Source of the DNA: SSF14 sp037045585
GTDB lineage: Bacteria > Actinomycetota > Acidimicrobiia > Acidimicrobiales > Microtrichaceae
Assembly (NCBI GenBank): GCA_037045585.1
Contig: JBAOIR010000043.1
Location: 124,001-188,000 of the forward strand
Length of the DNA stretch: 64,000 nucleotides
Reading direction: 5' to 3'
Of the stretch, positions 44,704-54,372 are shown one piece after another. Within the stretch, counting starts at the first letter, position 1. The number at the start of each line of letters is the position of its first letter. Made by a program: the position numbers and the translations under genes. The notes below the pieces were generated by a model. It did not search any database. It was not told the origin of the DNA and saw only the letters and a program-made list of their open reading frames with translations.

Positions 44704-45192
44704 TCAGGACAGCTGCGACTCGATGGCGGAGACGATGGCGGGGTCGTCGGGCGTCACGGTCGGGCCGAACCGGCCGACGACCTCGCCGTCGGCGGACACC
44801 AGGAACTTTTCGAAGTTCCAGCGCACGTCACCGGTATGACCGTCGGCGACGTCGGCGGCCGCTTCGAGGTCGGCGAACAGCGGGTGCTTGTCGTCGCCGT
44901 TGACGTCGATCTTCTCCGACAGCGGGAACGTGACGCCGTAGTTCACACTGCAGAACTCGGCGATCTCGTCCGCGCTGCCCGGCTCCTGCTCGAGGAACTG
45001 GTTGCACGGGAACCCCACCACGGTGAAGTCGTCGGAACCGAAGCGATCCTGGAGCGCCTGGAGCTGCTCGTACTGGGGGGTCAAGCCGCACTTGGAGGCG
45101 ACGTTGACGAAGAGGGCCGTCTTGCCGGCCACATCGCCCAGCAGATTGTCGGTGCCGTTGAGTGCCTGGATGCCGTGGTCGTAGATGCTCAT
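44704..45192 (-). CDS. Glutathione-peroxidase-family thiol peroxidase
   Basis: 162 residues. NVASKCGLTPQY holds the peroxidatic Cys, GFPCNQFLEQEPG the resolving Cys and Gln, and WNFEKFLV the Trp and Asn of the tetrad. It is the Cys-type, thioredoxin-dependent form. It reduces hydrogen peroxide and lipid peroxides in the cytoplasm. Its ATG overlaps the stop of the acyl-CoA synthetase gene (ATGA), so it is translated together with a lipid gene. Confidence 0.94.
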   Translation of the reverse strand: MSIYDHGIQALNGTDNLLGDVAGKTALFVNVASKCGLTPQYEQLQALQDRFGSDDFTVVGFPCNQFLEQEPGSADEIAEFCSVNYGVTFPLSEKIDVNGDDKHPLFADLEAAADVADGHTGDVRWNFEKFLVSADGEVVGRFGPTVTPDDPAIVSAIESQLS

Positions 45193-46692
45193 TGCTGGAT
45201 CTCCTGGGAGGGGGTCGGTGTCGGTGTCACGCGGTCCGCGCGCAGCTGGCTGCGGCGGACCTTACCGGCCTCGTCGCGCAGCGGTTCGGTGACGAACTCG
45301 AACGACCGAGGCACTTTGTAGCGAACCAGTCGATCGCCGAGATGATTCCGCAGATCGTCGGCATCGGTCGCGCCGTCGTCGATCGCGTCGGGGTCGGACT
45401 GGACGATCGCGTGCACCCGGTTGCCCAGATCGTCGTCGGGCAGGCCGATGACCGCAGCGGACAGGACGGCCGGATGCTCGTTGAGCGCGGCTTCGATCTC
45501 GGCGGGATAGATGTTGGCGCCGCCGCTCAGGATCATGTCGGTCTTGCGGTCGGCGAGGTAGAGGAAGCCGTCGGCGTCCATCCACCCCATGTCGCCGAGC
45601 GATTCCCATCCATCGCCGATCGTGCGGGGCTCGGCGCCGACGTAGCGGTAGGAGGAGCGAGCCCGGAGTTCGGCGCATGTAGATCTCGCCGACCTCTCCC
45701 GGTGGCAGGGCGGCCCCGTCGGCATCGAACACGGCCATCTCGCCGGACGACACGCGCCCGACCGACCCACGATGCTCGAGCCACTGATCGCCGCGGATCA
45801 CGGTCGACGCCTGGTTCTCGGTGCCGGCGTACAGCTCCCAGATCCGCTTCGGCCCCAGCCACTCGATCCACTCCTCCTTGAGCCAGGCCGGACACGGCTC
45901 GGCAAGGTGCCACACCACTCGGAGGGCCGAGAGGTCAGCGGATTCGCGAACCTCGGCGGGGAGCCGGGAGATCCGTTTCATCATCGTGGGGACCAGGTAC
46001 ACCATGTTCGCCCGGTGCTGCTCGAGGAGCGCGAGCGTTCGTGCGGCGTCGAAGCGGTCGGTGACCACGATGTGGTTCCCGGCGAGCAGGCTGAGCAGCG
46101 TCCAGGACAACGGACCGTTGTGGTACATCGGACCGGGCATCACGAGGCACCCGTCCCGTTGGATCAGCAGGATGGGCTCGGCGTCGGGGTCGAGCAGCGA
46201 CGGGTCGCCGTGCACGATCAGCTTCGGACGACCGGTGCTGCCGCCCGATGTCGGCGCCTTCCACGACGGCGACACGACGTCGTCGTGGGTGGACGAGTCG
46301 GGGAGCGGGGCGTCGTCGGCGACTGCGGCACCGTCCCAGGTGGGCAGCGAAGGACGGCCGGCGTGGACCCGACCGACGACGACGGCCGAACCGGCGAGCT
46401 CGACGATGGCGTCGAGCTCGGCGTCGGGCAGCTTCGACGACACCGGCTGGGGGATGGCGCCGATCATCCAGCACACGACGAACGCCTCGACGAACTCGAT
46501 GCCGTTGCCGAGGGCGATCGTGACGAAGTCGCCAGGGCCGGCACCGAGGCCCCGGAGGCGATCGGCGAGTGCTGCTGCCTCGCGGTTGAGGCGACGACGG
46601 TCGACGCTGCGCCGATCGTCGGTGACCGCGATCGCTGCGGGGGCGGCCGACGCGAGGTCGGCGAGGTGTCGGGCGAAGCTCACCAGCGGCAT
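45189..46692 (-). CDS. Acyl-CoA synthetase (AMP-binding; one frameshift)
   Basis: About 500 residues after repair; activates a fatty or other carboxylic acid with ATP and CoA. The AMP-binding motif TSGGSTGRPKLIVH (about 148), ELYAGTENQAS and, in the C-terminal piece, GDMGWMDADGFLYLADRKTDMILSGG and the GKVRRSQL tail are typical. The frame breaks in the CCC at 45662-45664: removing one base gives MRRTPARSSYRYVGAEP. As given, the first frame instead continues to 45262 as nonsense. It is coupled to gpx downstream. Confidence 0.87.
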
Positions 46693-46769
46693 CGCGGGAA
46701 CTGTACGTGTGGTCGGCCGGCGGCGCGTGCCGGAGTCGCGATCCGTCCGCTCACCTATCGTCGTCCCCT

Positions 46770-47621
46770 GTGAACACGACTTCCCGTTCCACCGTCCTCC
46801 GTCTGTTGGCCTGCGGCGCCGTCCTCGTCGTCGGCGCGTCGCTCGGTGCCGGGTGTTCCGGCGACGACGACTCCGCCCCCAAGACGGCGCAGGAGTCGCT
46901 CGACGCTCTCGAGCTCAGCGACACGCCGGCGCAGGTCCTCGCCAACGCGGTCGAGCGCCTCGACCCGGCCGCCGTGATCGGTGAGGAGCTCGGTCGTACG
47001 TACCTGCAGGTCAAGTACGCGCTGCAGGGCTACGCCTGGGCCGAGGCCGCCTGTGCGGTCGACGCGACGGTGGGGATCGTCACTCCCGAGGTCTTCGGGT
47101 CGACCCCCGTCGTGCGCCTGGACAGCCTTCCCTACGACTTCCCGCCGGTCGAGGCCACGACCCGCGGGTGTGCCTCACCTGAGTCGGTGGCGCGGATCGA
47201 CAGCCCTCGCGATCCATCGGCGGCGCCGGGCACTCCGAACGCTTCCGCCGCACCCGACATCGACGGCGCGAGCGTCGGAACGATGCTCGAGGCGTTCTAC
47301 CGGATCAGTGCCGACGCCATCGGTCTCACCGACACCGAGACCGATTGCATCGTCGACGCGGTGTTGGGCGATCGGTCGACGGCCGAGTTCGTCGATCTCG
47401 CCGTCGGCAGGGATCGCATCGACGTGGGTGAGACCGAGGATGACGTTGTCGGATGCCTGAAGGGTGATCGGATCGACGTGGTGACGCCGGTGGCGGCGAA
47501 GGACCTGCTCGCTCGCCAGACGACGGCGAAGGCGGAGCAGGCTCGGATCGAGGGCCTCATCAACGCGCAGTCGCAGGCCGCCGCCCAGTCGTCGACCACG
47601 ATCGCGACCGTCGGCGGGTGA
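46770..47621 (+). CDS. Lipoprotein of unknown function
   Basis: 283 residues from a GTG. A lipoprotein signal ends LGAGCSGDDDS with the modified Cys near 29. The mature part is helical at the start (DTPAQVLANAVERL), holds three or four cysteines (AACAVD, RGCASP, TDCIVD, VGCLKG) that could form disulfides, and ends in a low-complexity QSQAAAQSSTT tail. No domain recognised. Convergent with the SDR gene; a hairpin lies between them. Confidence 0.68.
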   Translation: MNTTSRSTVLRLLACGAVLVVGASLGAGCSGDDDSAPKTAQESLDALELSDTPAQVLANAVERLDPAAVIGEELGRTYLQVKYALQGYAWAEAACAVDATVGIVTPEVFGSTPVVRLDSLPYDFPPVEATTRGCASPESVARIDSPRDPSAAPGTPNASAAPDIDGASVGTMLEAFYRISADAIGLTDTETDCIVDAVLGDRSTAEFVDLAVGRDRIDVGETEDDVVGCLKGDRIDVVTPVAAKDLLARQTTAKAEQARIEGLINAQSQAAAQSSTTIATVGG

Positions 47622-47674
47622 TCGGTCCCGCGATCACCTCGGCTTCTGTCCGATGTGGGGCGAGATTCGTGCCA

Positions 47675-47697
47675 GATGTGACGTGAGTCGTCACATC
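47675..47697. terminator. Intergenic hairpin between convergent genes
   Basis: GATGTGACG and CGTCACATC form a perfect 9-bp stem with a 5-base loop. There is no T-tract. Its position between the convergent lipoprotein and SDR genes suggests a shared stop or RNA-stabilising hairpin. Confidence 0.4.
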
Positions 47698-47767
47698 CAG
47701 CACGGATTGCTGCGTGGGGTCAGTCGCCGACGGCCGTGCCCGACCGGCGGATCGTCGGAACGCTCGT

Positions 47768-48562
47768 CTACAGGTCCGGCAGGCCCAACAGGAGGTTCGG
47801 CGCGTTCAGGCCGCCGTCGATCTCGAGGATCTTGCCCGTGAGGTACGAGCCGGCGGGGGAGCTGAGGTAGAGCACCCCGAGGGCGATGTCGAGCGGATCG
47901 CCGAGACGGCGGAGGGGCGTGTTGTCCTCCATTGCGGTGCGGAGCCCGTCGTCGGTGAGGACCATGTCGAGCGCGCTCGTCGCCGTCGAGCCGACGGCGA
48001 TCGCGTTGACGCGGATGCGCGGTGCGCACTCGGTCGCCATCAGTCGAGTGAGATGGGTGAGCGCCGCCTTGGCGGTGCCGTACGCGGCGAATCCGCGGTC
48101 GGTCATCCGACCGATCGCCGAGCTGATGTTGACGATCGAGCCGCCGGCGGGATCGCTCGCGAGCATCGCCGGGATCGCCGCTTTCGACAGCTCGAGCGCA
48201 GTCGTGACGTTGAAATGGAAGGCCTTCTCGAACATGGCCGCCGATGTCTCGAGCAGCGGTCGAGGGAAGGAGCCGCCGACGTTGTTGACGACGATGTCCA
48301 GACGTCCGAACTCGCCGGTCGCCGTCTCGACGAGGCCCGGCAGGGTCGTCAGGTCGCTGAGGTCCGCGGTCACGCACACGGCCCGGCGGCCGAGCCGCGC
48401 CACCTGTTGCTTGACCTCCTCGAGCTGGTCGGCCGTACGGGCGCTGATGACGAGGTCGGCACCCGCCTCCGCGAGGGCCAGCGCGGTGGCGCGCCCGATG
48501 CCGCGTCCGGCCCCGGTGACGATGGCGACCTGGTCGGTCACGAGGAAGTGGTCGGTGATCAT
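47768..48562 (-). CDS. Short-chain dehydrogenase/reductase
   Basis: 264 residues. Rossmann TGAGRGIGRATALALA, NNVGG, catalytic Ser in NISSAIG, Tyr-Lys in AAYGTAKAA and a C-terminal EIDGG are standard for classical SDRs. It oxidises or reduces an alcohol/ketone, probably NADP- or NAD-dependent. By neighbourhood it may belong to lipid or steroid-like catabolism. The start shares a 94-bp region with the divergent amidohydrolase. Confidence 0.93.
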   Translation of the reverse strand: MITDHFLVTDQVAIVTGAGRGIGRATALALAEAGADLVISARTADQLEEVKQQVARLGRRAVCVTADLSDLTTLPGLVETATGEFGRLDIVVNNVGGSFPRPLLETSAAMFEKAFHFNVTTALELSKAAIPAMLASDPAGGSIVNISSAIGRMTDRGFAAYGTAKAALTHLTRLMATECAPRIRVNAIAVGSTATSALDMVLTDDGLRTAMEDNTPLRRLGDPLDIALGVLYLSSPAGSYLTGKILEIDGGLNAPNLLLGLPDL

Positions 48563-48656
48563 GCCGACAACCTAGAGCGGCTTCGACCCGACAAACTAGA
48601 ACGAGATACCATTTTCGGTGAGCGCTACCCGGCGCCTATCTCACAGGGGGCCAAGG

Positions 48657-49838
48657 ATGACCACGATCGACTTCCAGCTGTTCGACGCCGACAACCACTA
48701 CTACGAGGCGCCGGACGCCTTCACCCGTCACATCGAACCGAAGTTCGCGAAGCGCGGCATGCAGTGGGTGACCGTCGGCGGGAAGACGCGCCTCATGGTC
48801 GACGGCCGCCTCAACCGGTTCATCCCGAACCCGCTGTTCGATCCCGTCGCCAAGCCGGGCGTGCTCGACGACTACTTCCGGGGCAAGAGCGGCAGCGACG
48901 ACATCCGATCGGCGTTCGGCGAGCTGGAGCCGATCAACCCCGGCTACCGCGACCCTGCGGCCCGCGTGAAGGTCATGGACACCCAGAACATGGAGGCCTG
49001 CTTCATGTTCCCGACGCTTGCCGTCGGCATGGAGGAGGCGGTGAAGCACGACCCCGATCTCGCGCACGCCGTGTTCCGGGCGTTCAACCGCTGGGCCGCC
49101 GAGGACTGGGGCGTCGACTACGAGGGGCGCATCTTCACGGCGCCCTACATCACGCTGCTCGACCCCGACCAGGCCGTGACCGAGGTCGAGTGGGCGCTCG
49201 CCGCGGGCGCCCGAGTGATCGTGATGCGGTCCGGACCCGTCGTCGGTCCCAACTTCAGTCGCTCGCCCGCCGACCCGATCTACGACCCGTTCTGGTCGCG
49301 GATCAACGAGGCCGGCGTGCTGGTCGCCTATCACTCGGGCGAGTCCGGCTACCACCGCTACACGGCCGACTGGGGCGAGTCGCCCGAGATGGAGGCGTTC
49401 CGCTACTCGCCGTTCAAGGCGCTCACGACCGGTCACCGGCCGATCTACGACACGATCGCTGCGCTCATCGCTCACGGTCTCTTCGGCCGATTCCCCAACC
49501 TTCGTGTCGCGACGATCGAGTCGGGCTCGGACTGGGTCGGCGAGCTGGTGCCGAAGATGACGAAGTCGTTCAAGCAGATGCCGGGAGCGTGGGGCGAGGA
49601 TCCGGTCGAGACGCTCCGCCGTCATGTGTGGGTGTCGCCGTACTACGAGGACGACATCCGTGAGCTGGCCGACATCTTGGGTTCCGACCACGTGCTCATG
49701 GGTTCGGACTGGCCCCACGCCGAGGGCATCGCCGAGCCGGCCGCCTTCGTGTCGGACCTGGGTGGCTTCTCCGACGACGAGGTTCGCAAGGTCATGCGGG
49801 AGAACGGCCTGGCGCTCTCCATTCCTCGACCCGCCTGA
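48657..49838 (+). CDS. Amidohydrolase-2 family protein
   Basis: 393 residues, TIM barrel. FDADNHYYEAP gives the N-terminal metal motif, AYHSGESGYHRY the barrel His and MGSDWPHAEG the C-terminal Asp. The ACMSD/amidohydrolase-2 branch includes decarboxylases and hydrolases of ring-fission products; the specific reaction is unknown. GGGGG lies upstream of the ATG at 48657. A GTG at 48618 in the same frame is a less likely start. Confidence 0.9.
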   Translation: MTTIDFQLFDADNHYYEAPDAFTRHIEPKFAKRGMQWVTVGGKTRLMVDGRLNRFIPNPLFDPVAKPGVLDDYFRGKSGSDDIRSAFGELEPINPGYRDPAARVKVMDTQNMEACFMFPTLAVGMEEAVKHDPDLAHAVFRAFNRWAAEDWGVDYEGRIFTAPYITLLDPDQAVTEVEWALAAGARVIVMRSGPVVGPNFSRSPADPIYDPFWSRINEAGVLVAYHSGESGYHRYTADWGESPEMEAFRYSPFKALTTGHRPIYDTIAALIAHGLFGRFPNLRVATIESGSDWVGELVPKMTKSFKQMPGAWGEDPVETLRRHVWVSPYYEDDIRELADILGSDHVLMGSDWPHAEGIAEPAAFVSDLGGFSDDEVRKVMRENGLALSIPRPA

Positions 49839-49848
49839 CTCTCATGTC

Positions 49849-49866
49849 CTTGACCGCCCGGTCAAG
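49849..49866 (+). promoter_or_regulatory. TetR-type operator before the D-aminoacylase gene
   Basis: CTTGACCGCCCGGTCAAG has perfect 8-bp arms around a 2-base centre and lies 44 bp before the ATG at 49911. It is the same motif as at 44614-44631. Confidence 0.6.
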
Positions 49867-49910
49867 TGACACGAGACTGGTCCCACGCTCAGATCGAGGG
49901 GGGACCTCGC

Positions 49911-51623
49911 ATGCACGATCTCGTGATCCGGAACGCCAACATCGTCGACGGTTCGGGGGCGCCGGCCTTCACCGGTGACATCGCCGTGGACGGCGACCGC
50001 ATCGTCGCCGTCGGTGTCGTCGAGGGGGAGGGCCGTCGGGAGATCGACGCTGCCGGAAACCTCGTGACGCCGGGATGGGTCGACATCCACACGCACTACG
50101 ACGGTCAGGTCACGTGGGACCCCGAGGTCAGCCCCTCGGGGTGGCACGGCGTCACCACGATCGTCATGGGCAACTGCGGCGTCGGGTTCGCACCCGCCGA
50201 CCCCGCTCGGCGCGAGTGGCTCATCCAGCTGATGGAAGGTGTCGAGGACATCCCGGGCGCCGCGCTCGACGAAGGTATGAGCTGGAACTGGGAGACCTTC
50301 CCGGAGTACCTCGACGAGGTCGACAGCATGGGCCGTGTCCTCGACGTCGCCGCCCTCGTGCCCCACGGCGCAGTGCGGGCGTACGTCATGGGCAACCAGG
50401 CCGCGGTCCACGATCAGGCCACGCCCGAGCAGATCGACGCGATGACCACGATCGTGCGGGAGGCCATCGAGGCGGGGGCCATCGGGTTCTCGACGACCCG
50501 GACCCTGCTGCACCGCGCCAAGGACGGCGAGCTCGCAGCGGGCACCAACGCCGACGCCGCTGAACTCATCGGCATCGGTCGGGCGCTGGGGGAGGCCGAG
50601 GCCGGGGTGTTCTCGGTCGCCTCCGACATGTTCGACCCGGTGTCGGAGATCGCCTGGATGACCGAGGTGTCACGGGAGTCCGGCCGCCCCGTCACCTTCG
50701 CCTGCCTGCAGAGCCCGATCCAGCCGGACAACTGGCGACAGCTCATCGAGCTGGCCGACGGTGCCGCCGAGAACGGGGCGCACATCGTTCCCCAGGTCGC
50801 GGGCCGCCCGGCCTGCGTCATGTTGGGGTTCGAGTCGAGCGCCAACCCGTTCATGTTCCACCAGGGCTACAAGGAGGTCGCCGACCTCCCGCTCGCCGAG
50901 CGAGTGGCGCACCTCCGCACGCCCGAGGTGCGCCGGGCGATCCTCGACGAGCAGGTCGAGCTGCGTGGTCTCCAGGCCATCGTGATGCAGTCGTTCCACC
51001 GCCTCTACCCGCTCGGCGACCCGCCCGAGTACGAGCCGGGCCCCGACCGCAGTGTGCTCGCGATCGCCGAGCGCGAAGGCCGTTCGCCGGCCGAGGTCGC
51101 GTACGACCTCATGCTCGAGAACGACGGCCACGCGCTGCTGTACTTCCCGCTCATCGGCTATGCCGCCGGCGATTTCGACGCCCTCGAGGAGATGCTCCAC
51201 CATCCGACGACGGTGCTCGGCCTCGGCGACGGCGGGGCTCACTGCGGGGTGCTCTGCGACGCCGGCCTGCCGACGTACATGCTCGCCCACTGGGTACGCG
51301 ACCGCAGCCGTGGCGGCCGGTTGACGATCGAGGAAGCGGTCCACCACCAGACCCGCCGAACCGCCGCGTTGTACGGATTCGAGGACCGGGGGCTGCTCGC
51401 CCCCGGCTACCTCGCCGACATCAACGTGATCGACTTCGAGGGCCTGACGGTGCCCGCCCCCGAGATGGTCTACGACCTGCCCGCCGGTGGCCGTCGCCTC
51501 ATCCAGCGGGCCGAGGGCTACCTCGCCACGATCAAGTCCGGCGTCGTCGTGCGTGACCACGACGAGCCGACCGGTGAGCGTCCGGGCCGGTTGCTCCGCG
51601 GGCACCAGCCGGCTCCGGCCTGA
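49911..51623 (+). CDS. N-acyl-D-amino-acid deacylase / dihydroorotase-like amidohydrolase
   Basis: 570 residues. VIRNANIVDGSGAP...DIAVDGDRIVAVG, TPGWVDIHTHYDGQVTWDP (HxH metal motif), GLGDGGAHCGVL and the C-terminal AALYGFEDRGLLAPGYLADINVIDF match the D-aminoacylase family of urease-type amidohydrolases. It removes an acyl group from a D-amino acid or similar amide. GGGGGG is 5 bases before the ATG. A palindrome shared with an acyl-CoA dehydrogenase suggests joint regulation with acyl-chain catabolism. Confidence 0.92.
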   Translation: MHDLVIRNANIVDGSGAPAFTGDIAVDGDRIVAVGVVEGEGRREIDAAGNLVTPGWVDIHTHYDGQVTWDPEVSPSGWHGVTTIVMGNCGVGFAPADPARREWLIQLMEGVEDIPGAALDEGMSWNWETFPEYLDEVDSMGRVLDVAALVPHGAVRAYVMGNQAAVHDQATPEQIDAMTTIVREAIEAGAIGFSTTRTLLHRAKDGELAAGTNADAAELIGIGRALGEAEAGVFSVASDMFDPVSEIAWMTEVSRESGRPVTFACLQSPIQPDNWRQLIELADGAAENGAHIVPQVAGRPACVMLGFESSANPFMFHQGYKEVADLPLAERVAHLRTPEVRRAILDEQVELRGLQAIVMQSFHRLYPLGDPPEYEPGPDRSVLAIAEREGRSPAEVAYDLMLENDGHALLYFPLIGYAAGDFDALEEMLHHPTTVLGLGDGGAHCGVLCDAGLPTYMLAHWVRDRSRGGRLTIEEAVHHQTRRTAALYGFEDRGLLAPGYLADINVIDFEGLTVPAPEMVYDLPAGGRRLIQRAEGYLATIKSGVVVRDHDEPTGERPGRLLRGHQPAPA

Positions 51624-51647
51624 CGGCCTCGGCCTCCTTCGCGGCGA

Positions 51648-52307
51648 TCAGACGCGTCGGCCGGTCCAGGCGACGACCCGCTCGATGAGCGGCGCGTCAT
51701 CGGCGATCTCGACGGCGTTGCCGAAGGGCGGCGGGTTGTCGCGGAACTGCGGGGGCATGGCGGCGCGAGCCGCGGCGAACCGCTCGGTTCGGTCGGCGGT
51801 TGGGAAGATGGCGCGGTACGAGGCCCACGCTGCCTCCACGACGTCGTCGTCCCAGGCGACGACGACGTCGAGCGCCCGGCCGAGGTCCCAGGTGTGCACG
51901 GTGAGTTCGGCGACGTAGCCGATGAGGAGCTGGCTCCCGGGGCCCTGGACCCAGGGGAGGAACATCGGTTGGTCGAGCTTCGCGTCGTCGCCCCAGGCCG
52001 CCTCGGCGCGTGAGTACGCCTCGTCCCAGGCGGCGGTCCATCCCGCCTCGGGGACGCCCGACGTGTCGGGGAGGGACATGGCGTCGGTGCCGTTCCCGAG
52101 GGCGACGACACGTTCGAGGACCATCAGCAGATGGCCGCCGAGCTCGGCGACGTCCATGTCGTCGCACGGCGTCGGTCGACCGTGGTCGGCGGGCGTCAAC
52201 CCGGCAAGCAGGCCCCGGGTCGCAGCCGCGGCCCGGGCGAAGAGCTCGCGAGGGTCGACGGTGGCGCTGTCGGTGGTGTGGGTGGCTGGAGCGGTGGTGT
52301 TGGTCAT
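51648..52307 (-). CDS. Maleylpyruvate-isomerase-like / mycothiol-binding DinB protein
   Basis: 219 residues. RPTPCDDMDVAELGGHLLMVLERVVALGNG is the TIGR03086/MDMPI N-terminal motif with metal-binding His; AELTVHTWDLGRALD supplies the second His. Relatives bind mycothiol. Reaction unknown. The ATG at 52307 follows a strong double dyad by 19 bp, probably its operator. It is divergent from the ABC-F gene. Confidence 0.87.
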   Translation of the reverse strand: MTNTTAPATHTTDSATVDPRELFARAAAATRGLLAGLTPADHGRPTPCDDMDVAELGGHLLMVLERVVALGNGTDAMSLPDTSGVPEAGWTAAWDEAYSRAEAAWGDDAKLDQPMFLPWVQGPGSQLLIGYVAELTVHTWDLGRALDVVVAWDDDVVEAAWASYRAIFPTADRTERFAAARAAMPPQFRDNPPPFGNAVEIADDAPLIERVVAWTGRRV

Positions 52308-52326
52308 GGAGTGCAGTGTGCGACCC

Positions 52327-52353
52327 AAATGTGGCCACCTTGTGGCCACATTT
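52327..52353 (-). promoter_or_regulatory. Perfect double dyad (GTGGCCAC) operator
   Basis: AAATGTGGCCAC and GTGGCCACATTT are perfect inverted 12-bp arms around CTT. Each arm contains the self-complementary octamer GTGGCCAC, so there are two such boxes 11 bp apart, one turn of the helix, which would suit binding of two dimers side by side. Confidence 0.6.
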
Positions 52354-52440
52354 CCGAGAAGGTTCGAACCGGTGCGGCGCGGTGGTCCCGGCAGGCAGGC
52401 GGACCGCCGCCCGTGGCCGGACGCGTAGCCTCGCGACTCG

Positions 52441-54237
52441 ATGATCCTCGTCGACCTCGTCCGTGTGGGCGCCTCCCGTCCCGGCAAGCCGCTGTTCGCC
52501 GACCTCTCGCTCACCATCAACACCGGCGACCGTCTCGGTATCGTCGGCATCAACGGGTGCGGCAAGTCGACGTTGATCCGCGTGATGAGCGGCGCCGACC
52601 TGCCCGAGAGCGGCACGGTGCGGATGGGCAGCGGCGTGCGCGTCGCCGTGCTCGACCAGGAACCCCGGCTCACCGGTGGCACGGTTCACGAGGCAGCCGG
52701 CGCCGGCTGGGAGTCCGATGCCGTCCTCGACCGTCTCGGCATGGGCGCCCATCTCGACACCCCCGTCGATCGCCTCTCCGGTGGCCAGGCCAAGCGGGTC
52801 GCCCTGGCGCGGGCGCTCACCGCCGAGTCCGACCTCCTGATCCTCGACGAGCCGACCAACCACCTCGACATCGACGCGATCGCGTGGCTCGAGGAGCGAC
52901 TCGCCGCGTACTCCGGCGGCCTCGTCATGGTCACCCACGACCGCCACGTGCTCGACCGGGTGACGAACCGCGTGCTCGAACTCGACCGGGGCCAGGCCTT
53001 TCTCCACGACGGCGGCTACGACGTGTATCTCGAGGGCAAGGCCGACCGTGCCGAGGCCGACGCCAAGGCGGAGTCCGTCCGCAAGAACCTCGCACGCACC
53101 GAGCTGGCATGGCTGCGACGCGGTGCCCCGGCGCGGACCTCCAAGCCGAAGGCCCGCATCGCCACCGCGACGGCGCTGGTCGAGGGCAAGGCGCGGGCGG
53201 AGGCCCGAACCGGAGACCTCCCGCTTCACTTCGGCACGCCGCGCCTCGGCGATCAGGTCGTCGAACTGCACGGCATCGGCCACCGCTACGCCGACGACCG
53301 GCCCTGGCTGTTCCGCGACGTCGAGCTCCTCTTGGACCCTCGCGAGCGGCTCGGGATCGTCGGCCCCAACGGAACCGGCAAGTCGACGCTGCTCGAGATC
53401 ATCGCCGGCCGGCTCGAACCGGCGGCCGGCACGATCAAACTCGGCCAGACGGCGACGGTCGGCTACTTCGACCAGCGCGGTCGTGACCTCGACCCGACCG
53501 CTCGCGTGCGCGACGTCGTCGCCGGTCCGCACCGGACGCCCGACCACACCGACAAGGCGCTCATGGAAGCGTTCTGGTTCGACGGCGACGCGCAGTACGC
53601 GCCGGTCGGCCTGTTGTCGGGCGGGGAGCGTCGTCGTCTCCAACTCCTCGTCACCCTCGCCGAGAAGCCGAACGTGCTCCTGCTCGACGAGCCGACCAAC
53701 GACCTCGACCTCGACACGCTGCGGGCGCTCGAGGAGTTCCTCGACGAGTGGCCGGGGGCGTTGCTCGTCGTGAGCCACGACCGTGCGTTCCTCGAACGGA
53801 CCGTGGCCGACGTCATCGTGCTCGACGGCACCGGGTTCGCCGGCCGCAAGCCCGGTGGATATGCGGCGTACGAGACCGAGCGGCGGGCCGCGCCGCGACG
53901 TCGGGGTTCGGTCGCCGATGCGACCCCGCGTCCCGACTCCGCCCCGAAGCCGTCGCGCCCGGTGGCGCCGAGCGCCGGCGCAGCCGATCCGGACGCGAAG
54001 GTCCGGAGCCCCTCCACGCTGCGCCATCGGTTCCGCGCCGTGGAGCGCGAACAGGCGACGCTGCAGGCGCGCCATGACGAGCTGAACGCGGAACTCGTGG
54101 CGTCGTCGGCCGATCACGTGCGGCTCGCGGAGCTTGCCGTCGAGCTGCAGTCGGTCGACGCCGAGCTGTCGAGCATCGAGGAGGAATGGCTCGAGCTGGC
54201 GGCCGAGGCCGAGGAGCGGGGTCTCACCCTCGACTGA
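52441..54237 (+). CDS. uup: ABC-F ATPase (Uup type)
   Basis: 598 residues. Two ABC domains: Walker A GINGCGKST (about 37) and GPNGTGKST (about 310), signatures LSGGQAKRVALARAL and LSGGERRRLQLLVTL, Walker B LILDEPTNHLD and LLLDEPTNDLD. The linker between them is charged, and the last 70 residues form a coiled coil (RFRAVEREQATLQARHDEL) as in Uup. It has no membrane part; ABC-F proteins act on the ribosome, Uup also on branched DNA. Confidence 0.92.
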   Translation: MILVDLVRVGASRPGKPLFADLSLTINTGDRLGIVGINGCGKSTLIRVMSGADLPESGTVRMGSGVRVAVLDQEPRLTGGTVHEAAGAGWESDAVLDRLGMGAHLDTPVDRLSGGQAKRVALARALTAESDLLILDEPTNHLDIDAIAWLEERLAAYSGGLVMVTHDRHVLDRVTNRVLELDRGQAFLHDGGYDVYLEGKADRAEADAKAESVRKNLARTELAWLRRGAPARTSKPKARIATATALVEGKARAEARTGDLPLHFGTPRLGDQVVELHGIGHRYADDRPWLFRDVELLLDPRERLGIVGPNGTGKSTLLEIIAGRLEPAAGTIKLGQTATVGYFDQRGRDLDPTARVRDVVAGPHRTPDHTDKALMEAFWFDGDAQYAPVGLLSGGERRRLQLLVTLAEKPNVLLLDEPTNDLDLDTLRALEEFLDEWPGALLVVSHDRAFLERTVADVIVLDGTGFAGRKPGGYAAYETERRAAPRRRGSVADATPRPDSAPKPSRPVAPSAGAADPDAKVRSPSTLRHRFRAVEREQATLQARHDELNAELVASSADHVRLAELAVELQSVDAELSSIEEEWLELAAEAEERGLTLD

Positions 54238-54372
54238 GCGGGGAGGCGCAGCGCGGCAGTAGGACCCCAGGACGAGACGACCACAGCGCCGGCCCGAAGG
54301 GCGGCGACGCGCCGACTCCGAACGAGGCGCCGACCACCACCGAGGGCTCGTCGCCGCCCCGCCCGGAGCCGT

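Noticed and set aside
47678..47694. CRP-like site TGTGA...TCACA
   Set aside because: The spacing between half sites is 9, not 6, and it lies between convergent gene ends, not at a promoter.
48593..48606. Possible second KstR-like half site (TAGAACGAGATACC) before the amidohydrolase gene
   Set aside because: Only one half fits; the other half of the palindrome is lost.
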